Notes: generated by a model from the letters alone, not told the origin. Positions 8,759-17,966 are shown, numbered from the stretch's first letter. The stretch: DNA of 64,000 nucleotides from Shimia sp022448905 (GCF_047126315.1 NZ_CP138953.1:372001-436000); one strand, 5' to 3'. Program-made: numbers and translations.

Positions 8759-8782
8759 TTTTTCGTCCACTTGGACTAAAAA
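8759..8782. promoter_or_regulatory. TetR operator-like palindrome, copy C
   Basis: Core GTCCACTTGGAC (8765-8776) between T5 and A5; its reverse complement core GTCCAAGTGGAC differs from copy B at one base. It lies 65 nt upstream of the membrane-protein gene starting at 8694. Confidence 0.7.
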
Positions 8783-8798
8783 TAATTTACACACCCCA

Positions 8799-8827
8799 AA
8801 AAGAAAAGCCCGCCGCAAGCGACGGGC
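8799..8827 (-). terminator. Rho-independent terminator of cluster A
   Basis: Inverted repeat GCCCGCCGC-aa-GCGACGGGC (8808-8827), one mismatch, followed on the minus strand by TTTTCTTTTT. It stands 46 nt after the stop of the ligase gene. Confidence 0.8.
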
Positions 8828-8873
8828 GTAGCCGAAGCGCCAAATCCAGCGCCGGGCTCAGGGGAAGAGGGGG

Positions 8874-10094
8874 TTAATCGTACTTACGCTGATCTTCGAT
8901 CACGATGCCGTCTTTAGGCAGGCTGCCCGGTGCAACAATCTCGATCTTGCCTTTGAGCTTCAACGCGTCTGCTACGGAGGCGCCGTAAGCGGCCTCATCG
9001 CCACCGGCGCTTTCGATTTGTACGGTCATCACGTCCATCTCGCCTGCGCGCGTGGCAATCACGCGGGCCTTGGTGACCTCATCGTGTTTCGCCACAAGAG
9101 CTGCCACCTGCTCGGGGCGGACAAACATGCCTTTGATCTTGGCGGTTTGATCGGCACGGCCCATCCAACCTTTGATGCGCATGTTGGTCCGCCCGCACGG
9201 GCTTTGCCCAGGGAGGATGGCGGAGAGGTCGCCAGTGGCAAAACGAATAAGTGGGTAGTCAGGGTTGAGCGTGGTCACCACCACTTCACCCACCTCGCCC
9301 GGCGCCACAGGGGTGCCGGTGCCTGGGGTGACAATTTCCACAATCACACCTTCGTCGATGATCATGCCTTCCATCGATTCAGATTCGTAAGCGATGGAGC
9401 CGAGGTCCGCGGTGCCATAACCTTGCAGCACCGTGATGCCCCGGTCGGCATATTCTTGGCGCAGGCTTGGGAACAGCGCTCCACCGCCCACCGTGGCTTT
9501 GGTGATCTTGAGTTTCTCACCCATCTCCTCGGCCTTATCGAGGATGATCTTGAGGTAATCCGGTGTACCTGCATAGGCGGTGGTGCCAATGTCAGCCGCC
9601 GCACGAACCTGCATTTCAGTCTGACCCACACCCGCTGGCAGCACTTTGGCACCAACAGCGCGCGCGCCGCTTTCAAACATCATGCCAGCCGGGGTCAGAT
9701 GGTAGCTGAAGCAGTTCTGCACGATATCGTCCGCGCCAATGCCCACCGCGTGCAGCACTCGGCCAAAGCGGAACCAGTCGGAAGTGTTGCCACCGGGTTC
9801 GTAGATCGGGCCTGGGGATTGGAACACATGCGCAATGTTGGGGTTGCTCAGGTCGGCAAAGCCGCCAAGCGGACCGCTGGCTTTCTGGGCCGCGCCAAGT
9901 TCGGATTTGCGCAGGACCGGCAGACTGGCGAGGTCTTCCACCGAGGTCACTTTGGCTGGGGCCGTGTCTGCCAGAGAGGCCGCAAAACCCGGTAATTGTT
10001 TGGCCCGTGCGATCTGTGCCGGCAAAGCGGCGGCCAGATCAGCGGCGCGCTGATCGGCGCTGCGGGTTTCCAAATCGTCAAAAAAGCGGCTCAT
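8874..10094 (-). CDS. Phenylacetate-CoA ligase-like AMP-forming ligase
   Basis: 406-aa member of the adenylate-forming PaaK/CapK branch. Seen: VFQSPGPIYEPGG at the phosphate-binding position, QGYGTADLGSIAYE (adenine motif), PLIRFATGDLS (ATP ribose-binding Asp), and a C-terminal domain with GRADQTAKIKGMFV. It would activate a carboxylic acid to its CoA ester with ATP; the substrate (aryl or alkyl acid) is not evident. Last gene of cluster A, 149 nt after the LivF ATPase gene. ATG 10094 chosen with AAAGG upstream; the longer frame starts at TTG 10118. Confidence 0.88.
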   Translation of the reverse strand: MSRFFDDLETRSADQRAADLAAALPAQIARAKQLPGFAASLADTAPAKVTSVEDLASLPVLRKSELGAAQKASGPLGGFADLSNPNIAHVFQSPGPIYEPGGNTSDWFRFGRVLHAVGIGADDIVQNCFSYHLTPAGMMFESGARAVGAKVLPAGVGQTEMQVRAAADIGTTAYAGTPDYLKIILDKAEEMGEKLKITKATVGGGALFPSLRQEYADRGITVLQGYGTADLGSIAYESESMEGMIIDEGVIVEIVTPGTGTPVAPGEVGEVVVTTLNPDYPLIRFATGDLSAILPGQSPCGRTNMRIKGWMGRADQTAKIKGMFVRPEQVAALVAKHDEVTKARVIATRAGEMDVMTVQIESAGGDEAAYGASVADALKLKGKIEIVAPGSLPKDGIVIEDQRKYD

Positions 10095-10243
10095 GTGATG
10101 CCATCCTTTGTGGTCCAAAGCCGCGTCTGGCGGCCAAAGTCTTCCTGTGCGCCCGCCAGTTGCGGGGGCGCGGTGGGGTATGTCTGCCCGTCTTCGTTGG
10201 GCGGGGTGGCGCGCAGGTCCGCGCTCCGGTGCTCAATGGCGTT

Positions 10244-11061
10244 TTAGCTCAGCCAACGCTTACGACGGCGATAGGAGCGCACATCACGGAAGGATTTCCG
10301 GCCTTCGTCGCTCATGCCGAGGTAGAATTCTTTCACGTCCGGGTTTTCGCGCAGCTCGTCTGCCGGGCCGTCCATCACAACGCGACCCGATTCCAGAATG
10401 TAGCCATAGTGCGCAAAGCGCAGGGCGACGTTGGTGTTCTGTTCGGCGAGCAGGAAGGTGTTGCCTTCTTTCTCGTTCAGATCTTTCACGATGTTGAAGA
10501 TCTCTTCCACCAGCTGAGGCGCGAGACCCATGGAGGGTTCGTCCAGCAGAATGCATTCCGGCTTACTCATCAGCGCGCGGCCAATGGCAACCATCTGCTG
10601 TTCCCCGCCGGAGGTGTAGCCCGCCTGCGATTTACGGCGTTCTTTCAAACGCGGGAAGTAGTTGTTACCATTTCGAGGTCTGCGGCGACATCGCCACCGC
10701 TGCGGGTGTAGGCCCCGGTCAGCAGGTTTTCCTCAACCGTCAGGTGTTCAAAACAGTGGCGGCCTTCCATCACCTGGATGACGCCCTTTTTCACCAAAGC
10801 AGCCGGATCAAGATCGGCGACCGCTTCGCCGCGGTAGTTGATCGAGCCTTTGGTGACCTCGCCGCGCTCGGAGTGCAGCAGGTTGGAGATGGCTTTCAGG
10901 GTGGTGGTTTTGCCTGCGCCGTTGCCACCCAGAAGCGCGGTGATGCCGCCTTTGGGGACCGAGAGGCTCACGCCTTTGAGCACGAGGATCACGTGGTTGT
11001 AGATCACCTCGATGTTGTTGACCTCCAGAAGGGTCTCTTGGGTGCGACCAGCGTCAAGCAT
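10244..11061 (-). pseudogene. LivF-type ABC ATPase, interrupted by a 1-nt frameshift
   Basis: ATPase subunit of a branched-chain amino acid-type ABC importer. The first frame (from ATG 11061) carries Walker A LGGNGAGKTTT and runs to ...GGDVAADLEMV, then leaves the family sequence and stops at 10645. The continuation (KERRKSQAGYTSGGEQQM, Walker B CILLDEP, switch His region) is in another frame from about 10660 to 10244. Adding one A in the GTAACAACTACT stretch (about 10659-10669) restores MVNNYFPRLKERR and a 272-aa protein. All other genes of the operon are intact, so a sequence error or a recent mutation is likely. Confidence 0.85.
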
Positions 11062-11092
11062 GTGCGTTGTCTTTCATCTCGCGTTCTTGGGT

Positions 11093-11119
11093 GTCTCGGC
11101 CGGTGCGCCCGGCCGAGAC
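11093..11119 (-). other. Intercistronic stem-loop after the binding-protein gene
   Basis: Perfect 11-bp stem GTCTCGGCCGG / CCGGCCGAGAC with a 5-nt loop, 18 nt downstream of the binding-protein stop and 31 nt before the LivF start. There is no T-run. Such hairpins often stabilise the upstream mRNA or cause partial termination, giving excess binding protein. Confidence 0.6.
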
Positions 11120-11137
11120 CTGTTGCTTCAAGCGAAC

Positions 11138-12421
11138 TTATTTACAGTTCATCTCGATGTTGTTTTCAGAGGCGTATGCGTTGGAGTCCTCTGCGATCAG
11201 CGCGCCGATCACTTCCATGTCGGTTTCTGCAAAGTCGGAGATCAGAGACCAAGTCTGGCTGTCTGCGTCCCACTGGGTCACGCCAACGAGGCCAGGACCA
11301 CCGTGGTTTTCGCAAGAAACGTCGAAGGATGGACCGAAGTTTGGCATGCCGAGGCCGGCCATCTTGTCTTCGGTGATCGACAAGGCTTCCATACCATCAC
11401 GCATCATCGCTGGGGTGATCTCTGCGGTGCCGTGGATTTCCTGTGCGGTTTTGGCCGCTTCGGCTGCGAGCATCGCTGCGTACATACCGCGGTTGTAGAG
11501 CACGTTGCCGATCTGGTCGCCTGCGCCCGCAGCTTTGCCGGTATCCACAACGTGTTTCTGGATGTCCTCAAAGATTGGGAAGTCACGGCCCACATTGTGG
11601 AAGGTCAGAGCCTTATAGCCGTTGGCTTTCGCGCCTGCGGACAGAACGTCATGCTCTGCACCGGACCACCAGATACCGATGAAGTTTTCCATTGGGAAAC
11701 GGATGTTGGCCGCTTCCTGAATGGCCACCTGGTTCATCACACCCCAGCCCCACATCAGAACGGTGTCCGGCTTTTCGCGGCGGATCTGCAGCCACTGGGA
11801 CTTCTGTTCCTGACCTGGGTGATCCACTGGCAGCAGGCTCAGCTCAAAGCCGTGCTTCTTCTGCAGCTCTTCCAGGGTGCGGATCGGCTCTTTGCCGTAG
11901 GCGGAGTTGTGATAGACCAGCGCAATTTTGTGGCCTTTCAGGTCACCGCCGTTTTCGTCCAGCAGGTAGTTCACCGCACCGGAGGCCCCGTTCCAGTATG
12001 TGCCTGGGTAGTTGAAGGTGTGGCTGAACACTTTGCCGTTTGCGGCAGAGGTACGGCCGTAACCCATGGTGTGCATCGGGATGCCATCAGCCGTGGTTTT
12101 CGGGATCAGCTGGTAGGTGATGCCGGTGGACAGCGGTTGATAGACCAGAGCGCCTTCGCCTTTGGTGGATTCGTAGCATTCCACACCTTTTTCGGTGTTG
12201 TAGCCGGTTTCACATTCCAGCAGGCGGGTTGGCACGCCACCGATACCACCGTCACGCTCGTTGAGCAGGGTGAAATAGTCGGCGTAACCGTCCGCGAACG
12301 GGATACCACCCGCAGCGTATGGGCCGGTGCGGTAGCTCAGCGACGGGAACACGAGGTCTGCCATTGCTGGAGCTGCTGCCATCATGGCTGTCACGGCCAT
12401 AGTTGCAAACTTCATTTTCAT
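11138..12421 (-). CDS. ABC transporter substrate-binding protein (Liv type), cluster A
   Basis: 427-aa periplasmic binding protein of the type I fold (Peripla_BP_6-like). Signal peptide about residues 1-21 (MKMKFATMAVTAMMAAAPAMA). Mature part begins DLVFPSLSYRTGPYAAGG; the typical KGHKIALVYHNSAYGKEP region lies near residue 165. Start at 12421 follows GGGAGGAG. It would deliver ligand to the LivH/M permease encoded upstream. The ligand is unknown; flanking CoA ligases suggest a carboxylic acid rather than an amino acid. Confidence 0.9.
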   Translation of the reverse strand: MKMKFATMAVTAMMAAAPAMADLVFPSLSYRTGPYAAGGIPFADGYADYFTLLNERDGGIGGVPTRLLECETGYNTEKGVECYESTKGEGALVYQPLSTGITYQLIPKTTADGIPMHTMGYGRTSAANGKVFSHTFNYPGTYWNGASGAVNYLLDENGGDLKGHKIALVYHNSAYGKEPIRTLEELQKKHGFELSLLPVDHPGQEQKSQWLQIRREKPDTVLMWGWGVMNQVAIQEAANIRFPMENFIGIWWSGAEHDVLSAGAKANGYKALTFHNVGRDFPIFEDIQKHVVDTGKAAGAGDQIGNVLYNRGMYAAMLAAEAAKTAQEIHGTAEITPAMMRDGMEALSITEDKMAGLGMPNFGPSFDVSCENHGGPGLVGVTQWDADSQTWSLISDFAETDMEVIGALIAEDSNAYASENNIEMNCK

Positions 12422-12459
12422 CGGGGTTCTCCTCCCTTGGTTTTGTCCGATGTTGATTG

Positions 12460-12479
12460 CCGGGGCCTCCCCGCCCCGG
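12460..12479 (-). other. Stem-loop between LivM and binding-protein genes
   Basis: Perfect 7-bp stem CCGGGGC / GCCCCGG with a 6-nt loop, 22 nt after the LivM stop. No T-run. It may separate expression of the binding-protein gene from the permease genes. Confidence 0.4.
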
Positions 12480-12501
12480 AATGGTTGGTTCTGGCCCCGC
12501 C

Positions 12502-13578
12502 TTAGTGCGGGAAGGGCCACAACCGCAGTTTCTGTTTCGCCACGCGCCAGAGCTGGGCAAGGCCATGCGGTTCCAGGATCAGGAACATCACGATCAGGCC
12601 GCCCACGATCACCAGCTGCAAGTGCGCCACAATGTCTGTGGGCCAGCCGAACATGTCTACGCCGACCACTTTCAGCACCACAGGCAGCAGCACCAGGAAG
12701 GCTGCGCCCGCAAAGGAGCCGAAGATCGAGCCGAGACCACCGATGATGATCATGAAGAGCACGAGGAACGATTTGTTGATGCCAAAGGCTTCGCCCACTT
12801 CCACCGCCCCGAGGTACAGAGCAAAGAACAGCGCGCCGGAGATGCCGATGAAGAAGCCGGAGACTCCGAACGCGGTCAGTTTGGCTTTCAGCGGGTTCAC
12901 CCCGATGATTTCGGCGGCGATATCCATGTCGCGGATCGCCATCCACTTACGGCCGGCCATGCCGCGGGTCAGGTTGCGGGCAACCAGCGCGCAGATCACC
13001 AGGAACACCAGGCAGAAGAGGTAAGTCGCCCAGGCTTCGGTGTTGGGGCCGGTCACAGGCACACCAAATACGGTGCGCTCAGGCGCGTTGATCTGGCCGG
13101 AGGCGGAGTAGTTGTAGAACCACGGCACCCGGTTGAAGAGCCACACCAGGAAGAACTGCGCCGCCAGTGTCGCCACCGCGAGGTAGAAGCCTTTGATGCG
13201 CAGGGATGGCAGGCCAAACAGGATGCAGACCAGCGCGGTTACACCGCCGGACAGGATTACGTGGAAGAAGATGTTCACTTCCGGGAAGGCGGTCATCAGC
13301 TTGTAGCAGGCATAAGCGCCCACCGCCATGAAGCCCCCGGTGCCCAGAGACACCTGCCCACAGTAGCCCACAAGAATGTTCAGGCCGATGGCTGCGATCG
13401 AGTAGATCAGGAAGGGCAACAGAATGGCGTTGGCCCAGTAGTCGTTGATCATGAACGGGATGATCAGGAAGGCCACAACCAGCGCCACATAGTAGCCCAC
13501 GCGGTCAATTTTGATCGGGAACGTCTGGTTGTCCGCCGAGTAGGTCGTTTTGAAATCGCCAGCTTCACGATAGAACAT
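12502..13578 (-). CDS. ABC transporter permease, LivM type, cluster A
   Basis: 358-aa inner-membrane permease with about nine to ten membrane segments. The region NILVGYCGQVSLGTGGFMAVGAYACY is the LivM signature (usually GQVSLGHAAFFGIGAY), and ...GMAGRKWMAIRDMDIAAEIIGVNPLKAKLTAFGVSGFFIG is the EAA-like loop touching the ATPase. The start ATG at 13578 overlaps the stop of the small upstream gene by 1 nt. Confidence 0.92.
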   Translation of the reverse strand: MFYREAGDFKTTYSADNQTFPIKIDRVGYYVALVVAFLIIPFMINDYWANAILLPFLIYSIAAIGLNILVGYCGQVSLGTGGFMAVGAYACYKLMTAFPEVNIFFHVILSGGVTALVCILFGLPSLRIKGFYLAVATLAAQFFLVWLFNRVPWFYNYSASGQINAPERTVFGVPVTGPNTEAWATYLFCLVFLVICALVARNLTRGMAGRKWMAIRDMDIAAEIIGVNPLKAKLTAFGVSGFFIGISGALFFALYLGAVEVGEAFGINKSFLVLFMIIIGGLGSIFGSFAGAAFLVLLPVVLKVVGVDMFGWPTDIVAHLQLVIVGGLIVMFLILEPHGLAQLWRVAKQKLRLWPFPH

Positions 13579-13835
13579 CAGGCGGTCTCCTCGTTGTATT
13601 CTTTTTCAAGATGGGACCGGTCCGCCCGGTTCCGAGATTTTGCGTAGCCAGTGGATTCCGCGTGGCGGACCAACTGGAAGAATGTCCAAGTGCCGACCAA
13701 GCCGCCAATCGCCGCGACAAGGGCTGCTGTGGTCATTTGCTCGGGGCGGGTCACATCGCCGGTGAAGGCGAGATATCCAAAGACCCAGAACCCGGCCCAT
13801 GCGATCACGTTGAGGATGGCAAGCAGCTTGGACAT
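13578..13835 (-). CDS. Small membrane protein inside the ABC operon (85 aa)
   Basis: 85 residues with two membrane segments (about 4-24 and 36-56) and a charged C-terminus (KSRNRADRSHLEKEYNEETA). I do not recognise it. It lies between livH and livM genes, 3 nt after one and overlapping the other, so it is translated with the transporter and may be an accessory subunit. Confidence 0.75.
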   Translation of the reverse strand: MSKLLAILNVIAWAGFWVFGYLAFTGDVTRPEQMTTAALVAAIGGLVGTWTFFQLVRHAESTGYAKSRNRADRSHLEKEYNEETA

Positions 13836-13838
13836 ACG

Positions 13839-14843
13839 TCAGACCCTCTCGATGATCTTTTCGCCAAACAGACCTTGTGGCCGGAAGACGAGGAACACGA
13901 GGGCGAGCACATAGGCGAACCAGTTCTCGGTTGCGCCGCCCACCAGCGGGCCCACCCAGAATTCGAAGAGCTTTTCACCCACACCGATGATCAGACCGCC
14001 CACAATGGCGCCCGGGATCGAGGTGAAGCCACCGAGCATCAGAACCGGCAGTGCTTTCAGAGCGATCAGGGACAGCGAGAACTGCACCCCGGATTTGGCG
14101 CCCCACATGATGCCGGCAACCAGTGCCACAAAACCTGCAAGGGACCAGACCAGAACCCAGATGAAGTTCAGGGAGATACCCACGGACAGTGCGGCCTGGT
14201 GGTCGTCTGCCACGGCGCGCATGGCGCGGCCCTGTTTGGTGTACTGGCTGAAGGCCACCAGCGCGATCACCAGGATAATCGCCACGATGGTTGCAGTGAT
14301 GTCGAGGTTGTCGATGAAGAAGCCATAGCCAAAGGCGTTGAATGTGAACTCGTCGATGGCGATGTTGATGCCCTGCGGCAGGCAAGTGTTGGCGGTCATG
14401 CAGAAATCAAGTTTCTTGATTTCCGAGTTCCACATCAGATCCGCAAAGCCTTCGAGGAAATACGCCAGACCAATGGTCGCCATGAAGAGGATGATCGGCT
14501 CCTGCCCCACCAGATGGCGGAACACAAAGCGTTGCACCGCCCAGGCCAGCAGGATCATCACCCCAACGGTGAAAATCAGCGCAAAGACAGAGGGCACGTT
14601 CCAGCCGAAGGTGTGCACATGGGTGCCAAAGATCGCGTTGATCAGGTGGGCAAAGGGCACTTGGCCGTTCTGGATACCCACCAGGGTCATCGCGGCAAAC
14701 AGCGCCATCACACCCTGGGCAAAGTTGAAGATCCCGGAGGCCTTGTAGATCAAGACGAAGCCCAGCGCGACAAGCGCATAGAGCACGCCCGCCATGAGGC
14801 CGTTGAGGAAGACCTCCATTGCAAATGCGAGTTGTTCAGGCAT
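13839..14843 (-). CDS. ABC transporter permease, LivH type, cluster A
   Basis: 334-aa permease with about eight membrane segments. LivH hallmarks: GVLYALVALGFVLIYKASGIFNFAQGVMALFAA near the N-terminus and KALPVLMLGGFTSIPGAIVGGLIIGVGEKL near the C-terminus. An insertion of about 45 residues in the middle (around 165-200, with FCMTANTCLPQG) is longer than in E. coli LivH. ATG at 14843. Confidence 0.92.
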   Translation of the reverse strand: MPEQLAFAMEVFLNGLMAGVLYALVALGFVLIYKASGIFNFAQGVMALFAAMTLVGIQNGQVPFAHLINAIFGTHVHTFGWNVPSVFALIFTVGVMILLAWAVQRFVFRHLVGQEPIILFMATIGLAYFLEGFADLMWNSEIKKLDFCMTANTCLPQGINIAIDEFTFNAFGYGFFIDNLDITATIVAIILVIALVAFSQYTKQGRAMRAVADDHQAALSVGISLNFIWVLVWSLAGFVALVAGIMWGAKSGVQFSLSLIALKALPVLMLGGFTSIPGAIVGGLIIGVGEKLFEFWVGPLVGGATENWFAYVLALVFLVFRPQGLFGEKIIERV

Positions 14844-14884
14844 CGCTCGCGCCTCCGGTTTTCAGTGTGATTTCAGAAAGTTGC

Positions 14885-15706
14885 TTAGTCATGTGCCACT
14901 CCCAGATAGGCGTCGATGACGTCTTGGTTGTTGCGCACTTCGTCCGGCGTGCCGTCGCCGATCTTTTTACCGTAGTCCATCACGACCACGCGGTCGGACA
15001 GGTCCATCACCACGCCCATGTCGTGCTCGATCAGTGCGATGGTGGTGCCAAATTCATCGTTCATGTCGAGGATAAAGCGGGACATGTCCTCTTTTTCCTC
15101 AACGTTCATGCCCGCCATTGGCTCGTCCAGCAGAAGGATCGAGGGTTCCGCCGCCAGCGCACGGGCGAGTTCCACACGTTTCTTCAGACCATATGGCAGA
15201 CGCCCAACCGGGGTTTTGCGGATCGCCTGAATTTCGAGGAAGTCGATGATCTTCTCAACCACTTCGCGGTTTTCAACCTCTTCGCGCTCAGCTTTGCCTT
15301 TCCAGATGGCCTGTTCAAACATATTGGCTTTCATCTGACGAAGACGTCCAGTCATGACGTTGTCCAAAACAGTCATGCCTTCAAACAGCGCGATGTTCTG
15401 GAAGGTCCGGGCGATGCCCTGCTGCGCCACCTCATAAGGTTTCATCGGCGGGCGCTTTGCACCTTTGTACCAAACCTCACCTTCCTGCGGCACGTAGAAG
15501 CCGGAGATGACGTTCAGCATCGACGACTTGCCTGCACCGTTTGGACCAATGATCGCGCGGATCTCGCCTTCGCGGATGTCAAAGCTGATGTCGGTGATCG
15601 CTTTCACACCACCAAAGCGCAGCGTGATGTTTTTCATTTCCATCACGGTTGGGCCGATGGTGCGGCCGTCGTCCGTGACGTAGCTATCGTTGCTCATGTC
15701 GTTCAT
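14885..15706 (-). CDS. ABC transporter ATPase, LivG type, cluster A
   Basis: 273-aa ATPase. Walker A GPNGAGKSS, a LivG-type insertion (MKANMFEQAIWKGKAEREE) around residues 120-145, signature PYGLKKRVELARALA in place of LSGGQ, Walker B ILLLDEPMAGMN. A 20-residue acidic N-terminal extension precedes the domain. The ATG overlaps the stop of the ligase gene (ATGA), indicating translational coupling. Confidence 0.93.
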   Translation of the reverse strand: MNDMSNDSYVTDDGRTIGPTVMEMKNITLRFGGVKAITDISFDIREGEIRAIIGPNGAGKSSMLNVISGFYVPQEGEVWYKGAKRPPMKPYEVAQQGIARTFQNIALFEGMTVLDNVMTGRLRQMKANMFEQAIWKGKAEREEVENREVVEKIIDFLEIQAIRKTPVGRLPYGLKKRVELARALAAEPSILLLDEPMAGMNVEEKEDMSRFILDMNDEFGTTIALIEHDMGVVMDLSDRVVVMDYGKKIGDGTPDEVRNNQDVIDAYLGVAHD

Positions 15707-17859
15707 TCCGCTGCCATCTTGCTTGCTACTGGCACAACTTGGGCGTCGCGCAGTTCGAGGGTCGCGCTGATGCTGCCTTTGCGGCCATCTTCATAGGTCA
15801 CCTCGGTGGTGGTGGAGACACTGGTGGAACCGTCATAAAGCCCGTCCACGAGGTCTTTGAACTTATCGGCCACAATGACACGGCGCACCTTACGGGTCCG
15901 GGTCATTTCGCCGTCATCCGCATCCAGCTCTTTGTGCAGAACCAGGAAGCGGTGGATCTGACAGCCTGCCAGCATCGGGTCATCCGCCACAGAGCGGTTT
16001 ACCGCCTCCACATGTTCCTGAATGCTGTCGAGCACCTTCGGGTGACCCGCCAGTTCTTGATAAGAGGCGTAGGCGATATTGTTGCGTTCCGCCCAGTTGC
16101 CCACCGCCGTCAGGTCAATGTTGATGAAGGCCACGCAGCGGTCCTTGCCATTGCCGAACAGCACGGCCTCAAGAATGTCAGGGTAGAACTTCAGTTTGTT
16201 CTCAACATACTTAGGCGCAAACATGGAGCCATCGGCCATTTTGCCAACGTCCTTGGCGCGGTCGATGATGCGCAGGTGGCCGCTTTTCTCTTCAAAGAAG
16301 CCCGCGTCGCCCGTTGCCACCCAGCCTTCCGCGTCCTTGGTGGAGGCGGTACTTTCCGGGTTGTTGTAGTACTCAACAAAAGTGCCCGGGCTGCGGTAGT
16401 GGATTTCTCCGTTGTCGTCGATTTTGATTTCCACGTCAGGGCTTGGCACGCCCACAGTGTCCGCGCGCACCTCACCATCCGGCTGTGCCGTGATGAAGAC
16501 GGTGGCTTCGGTCTGTCCGTAGAGCTGCTTCAGGTTGATGCCGAGCGAGCGGTAGAATTCAAAGATTTCTGGACCAATCGCTTCACCAGCGGTGTAGCCC
16601 ACACGCACGCGGCCAAAGCCCAGCGTGTCTTTCAGCGGGCCATACACCAGCACGTTGCCCATGCGATACTTGAAGTAGTCGCGCAGGTTGCCGCGATAGA
16701 GGTTCAGCAGGATTGGATCTTTGGCTTTGAAATGCTCGCGCGCCTTGCTGCCGTGACGCAGTTTGGTGAAGGCCATGCGGATGCCGTTTTCCACGATGGT
16801 TTCCATCGCAAAACCCAGGCCCATCGCATAACGCCAGCCGTTTTTGATGCGGCGCTTCATGTCCGGCTTGGCCAGGCTGCGCTTGGGCATGCCGTATTTC
16901 TCGCCAGCGGTCTTCGCGAAGTCCATGAAGTGATGGAACAGCGCGTATTTCAGATCGCCGCTGTCTTCCATCCGGATCATCACATTGGTCAGCGAGGTCT
17001 CAAAAATCCGCGGCGGCGCGAAGTAGTAGGTTGGACCAATTTCGCGCAGGTCGGTCATCATGGTGTCTGCCGATTCCGGGCAGTTCACACAAAAGCCGCA
17101 CCAATACGCCTGCCCCACGGAGAAGATGAAGTCCCCAACCCAGGCCATCGGCAGGTAAGACAGGATTTCTTCGTCACCGGTCAGCGCGTCAAACTCCGCA
17201 GAGTTTTTGGAGCTTTCGATCACGTTGCGGTTGGAGAGCACCACACCTTTGGGTTTGCCGGTGGTGCCGGAGGTGTAGAGCATCACGCAGGTGCTGTCGT
17301 AGTCGAGCTTTTCACGGCGGGATTTCAGCTCGCCGATCAGCTCGTCATGGGCGGCACGGCCCTGCGCCTGAATGTGGCTGAACTCATGCAGCTGGCGGTG
17401 GTCGTACTTCCGCAACCCACGCGGGTCGATGTAGACCATATGCTCAAAGGTGTGCAGCTTTTCCTGGATCTCGATGATCTTGTCGACCTGCTCCTGATCC
17501 TCAACGATGGCGTATTTCGCGCCACAGTGGCCCAGAATGTATTCCATCTCTTCAGCCGCGCTGTCCTGATAGACCGGCACAGGCACCGCGCCCAGGGATT
17601 GGGCGGCAACCATCGACCAATAGAAATACGGGCGGTTGCGCCCGATGATGGCGACAAAGTCACCCTCTTTCACACCCAGATTGATCAGACCAAGCGCCAG
17701 CGCTTCGATCTCTTTCTCGGTCATTGCCCAAGTCCAGGTCTGCCAGATCCCGAACTCTTTCTCCCGGTATGCATCCTTGTCTGCAAACTGGGCGGCGTTC
17801 CGCTGCAACAGCGCCGGAATGGACGTCAGTCCGCCGGTCGCCTGTGACGACTGTGCCAA
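15703..17859 (-). CDS. Long-chain-type acyl-CoA synthetase (AMP-forming), cluster A
   Basis: 718-aa adenylate-forming ligase of the COG1022 (long-chain acyl-CoA synthetase) type. Seen: LYTSGTTGKPKGVVLSN (P-loop, about residue 195), QLYGQTEATVFIT, GWVATGDAGFFEE, and a C-terminal domain. It would convert an imported acid to its CoA ester. The only sensible start is TTG at 17859, preceded by GGGAGGAAAAGAAT, a strong Shine-Dalgarno. It is the first gene of cluster A and is divergent from the histidine kinase gene. Confidence 0.92.
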   Translation of the reverse strand: MAQSSQATGGLTSIPALLQRNAAQFADKDAYREKEFGIWQTWTWAMTEKEIEALALGLINLGVKEGDFVAIIGRNRPYFYWSMVAAQSLGAVPVPVYQDSAAEEMEYILGHCGAKYAIVEDQEQVDKIIEIQEKLHTFEHMVYIDPRGLRKYDHRQLHEFSHIQAQGRAAHDELIGELKSRREKLDYDSTCVMLYTSGTTGKPKGVVLSNRNVIESSKNSAEFDALTGDEEILSYLPMAWVGDFIFSVGQAYWCGFCVNCPESADTMMTDLREIGPTYYFAPPRIFETSLTNVMIRMEDSGDLKYALFHHFMDFAKTAGEKYGMPKRSLAKPDMKRRIKNGWRYAMGLGFAMETIVENGIRMAFTKLRHGSKAREHFKAKDPILLNLYRGNLRDYFKYRMGNVLVYGPLKDTLGFGRVRVGYTAGEAIGPEIFEFYRSLGINLKQLYGQTEATVFITAQPDGEVRADTVGVPSPDVEIKIDDNGEIHYRSPGTFVEYYNNPESTASTKDAEGWVATGDAGFFEEKSGHLRIIDRAKDVGKMADGSMFAPKYVENKLKFYPDILEAVLFGNGKDRCVAFINIDLTAVGNWAERNNIAYASYQELAGHPKVLDSIQEHVEAVNRSVADDPMLAGCQIHRFLVLHKELDADDGEMTRTRKVRRVIVADKFKDLVDGLYDGSTSVSTTTEVTYEDGRKGSISATLELRDAQVVPVASKMAAE

Positions 17860-17949
17860 ATTCTTTTCCTCCCTTAAGCCCGCCGAAACGGGCCAAAACC
17901 GCGTGAGCGATTCTCCACCTCTAGTGGTGCGTGTTTCACCCTGTTGGTC

Positions 17950-17966
17950 AACTTTTTCTTAAAGTT
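17950..17966. promoter_or_regulatory. Inverted repeat between cluster A and the kinase gene
   Basis: AACTTT-ttctt-AAAGTT, a perfect 6-bp inverted repeat in the 198-nt divergent intergenic region, 91 nt upstream of the ligase start and 92 nt upstream of the kinase start. A regulator site is possible but unproven. Confidence 0.3.

Noticed and set aside
12422..12946. N-terminal extension of the cluster A binding protein
   Set aside because: The frame stays open upstream, but a signal peptide with a strong Shine-Dalgarno begins at 12421 and the extension overlaps livM.
15739..17847. Plus-strand open frame of 702 codons opposite the acyl-CoA ligase
   Set aside because: Antisense shadow of a GC-rich gene: the minus strand carries clear ligase motifs, and the plus product is His/Val-rich without any domain.
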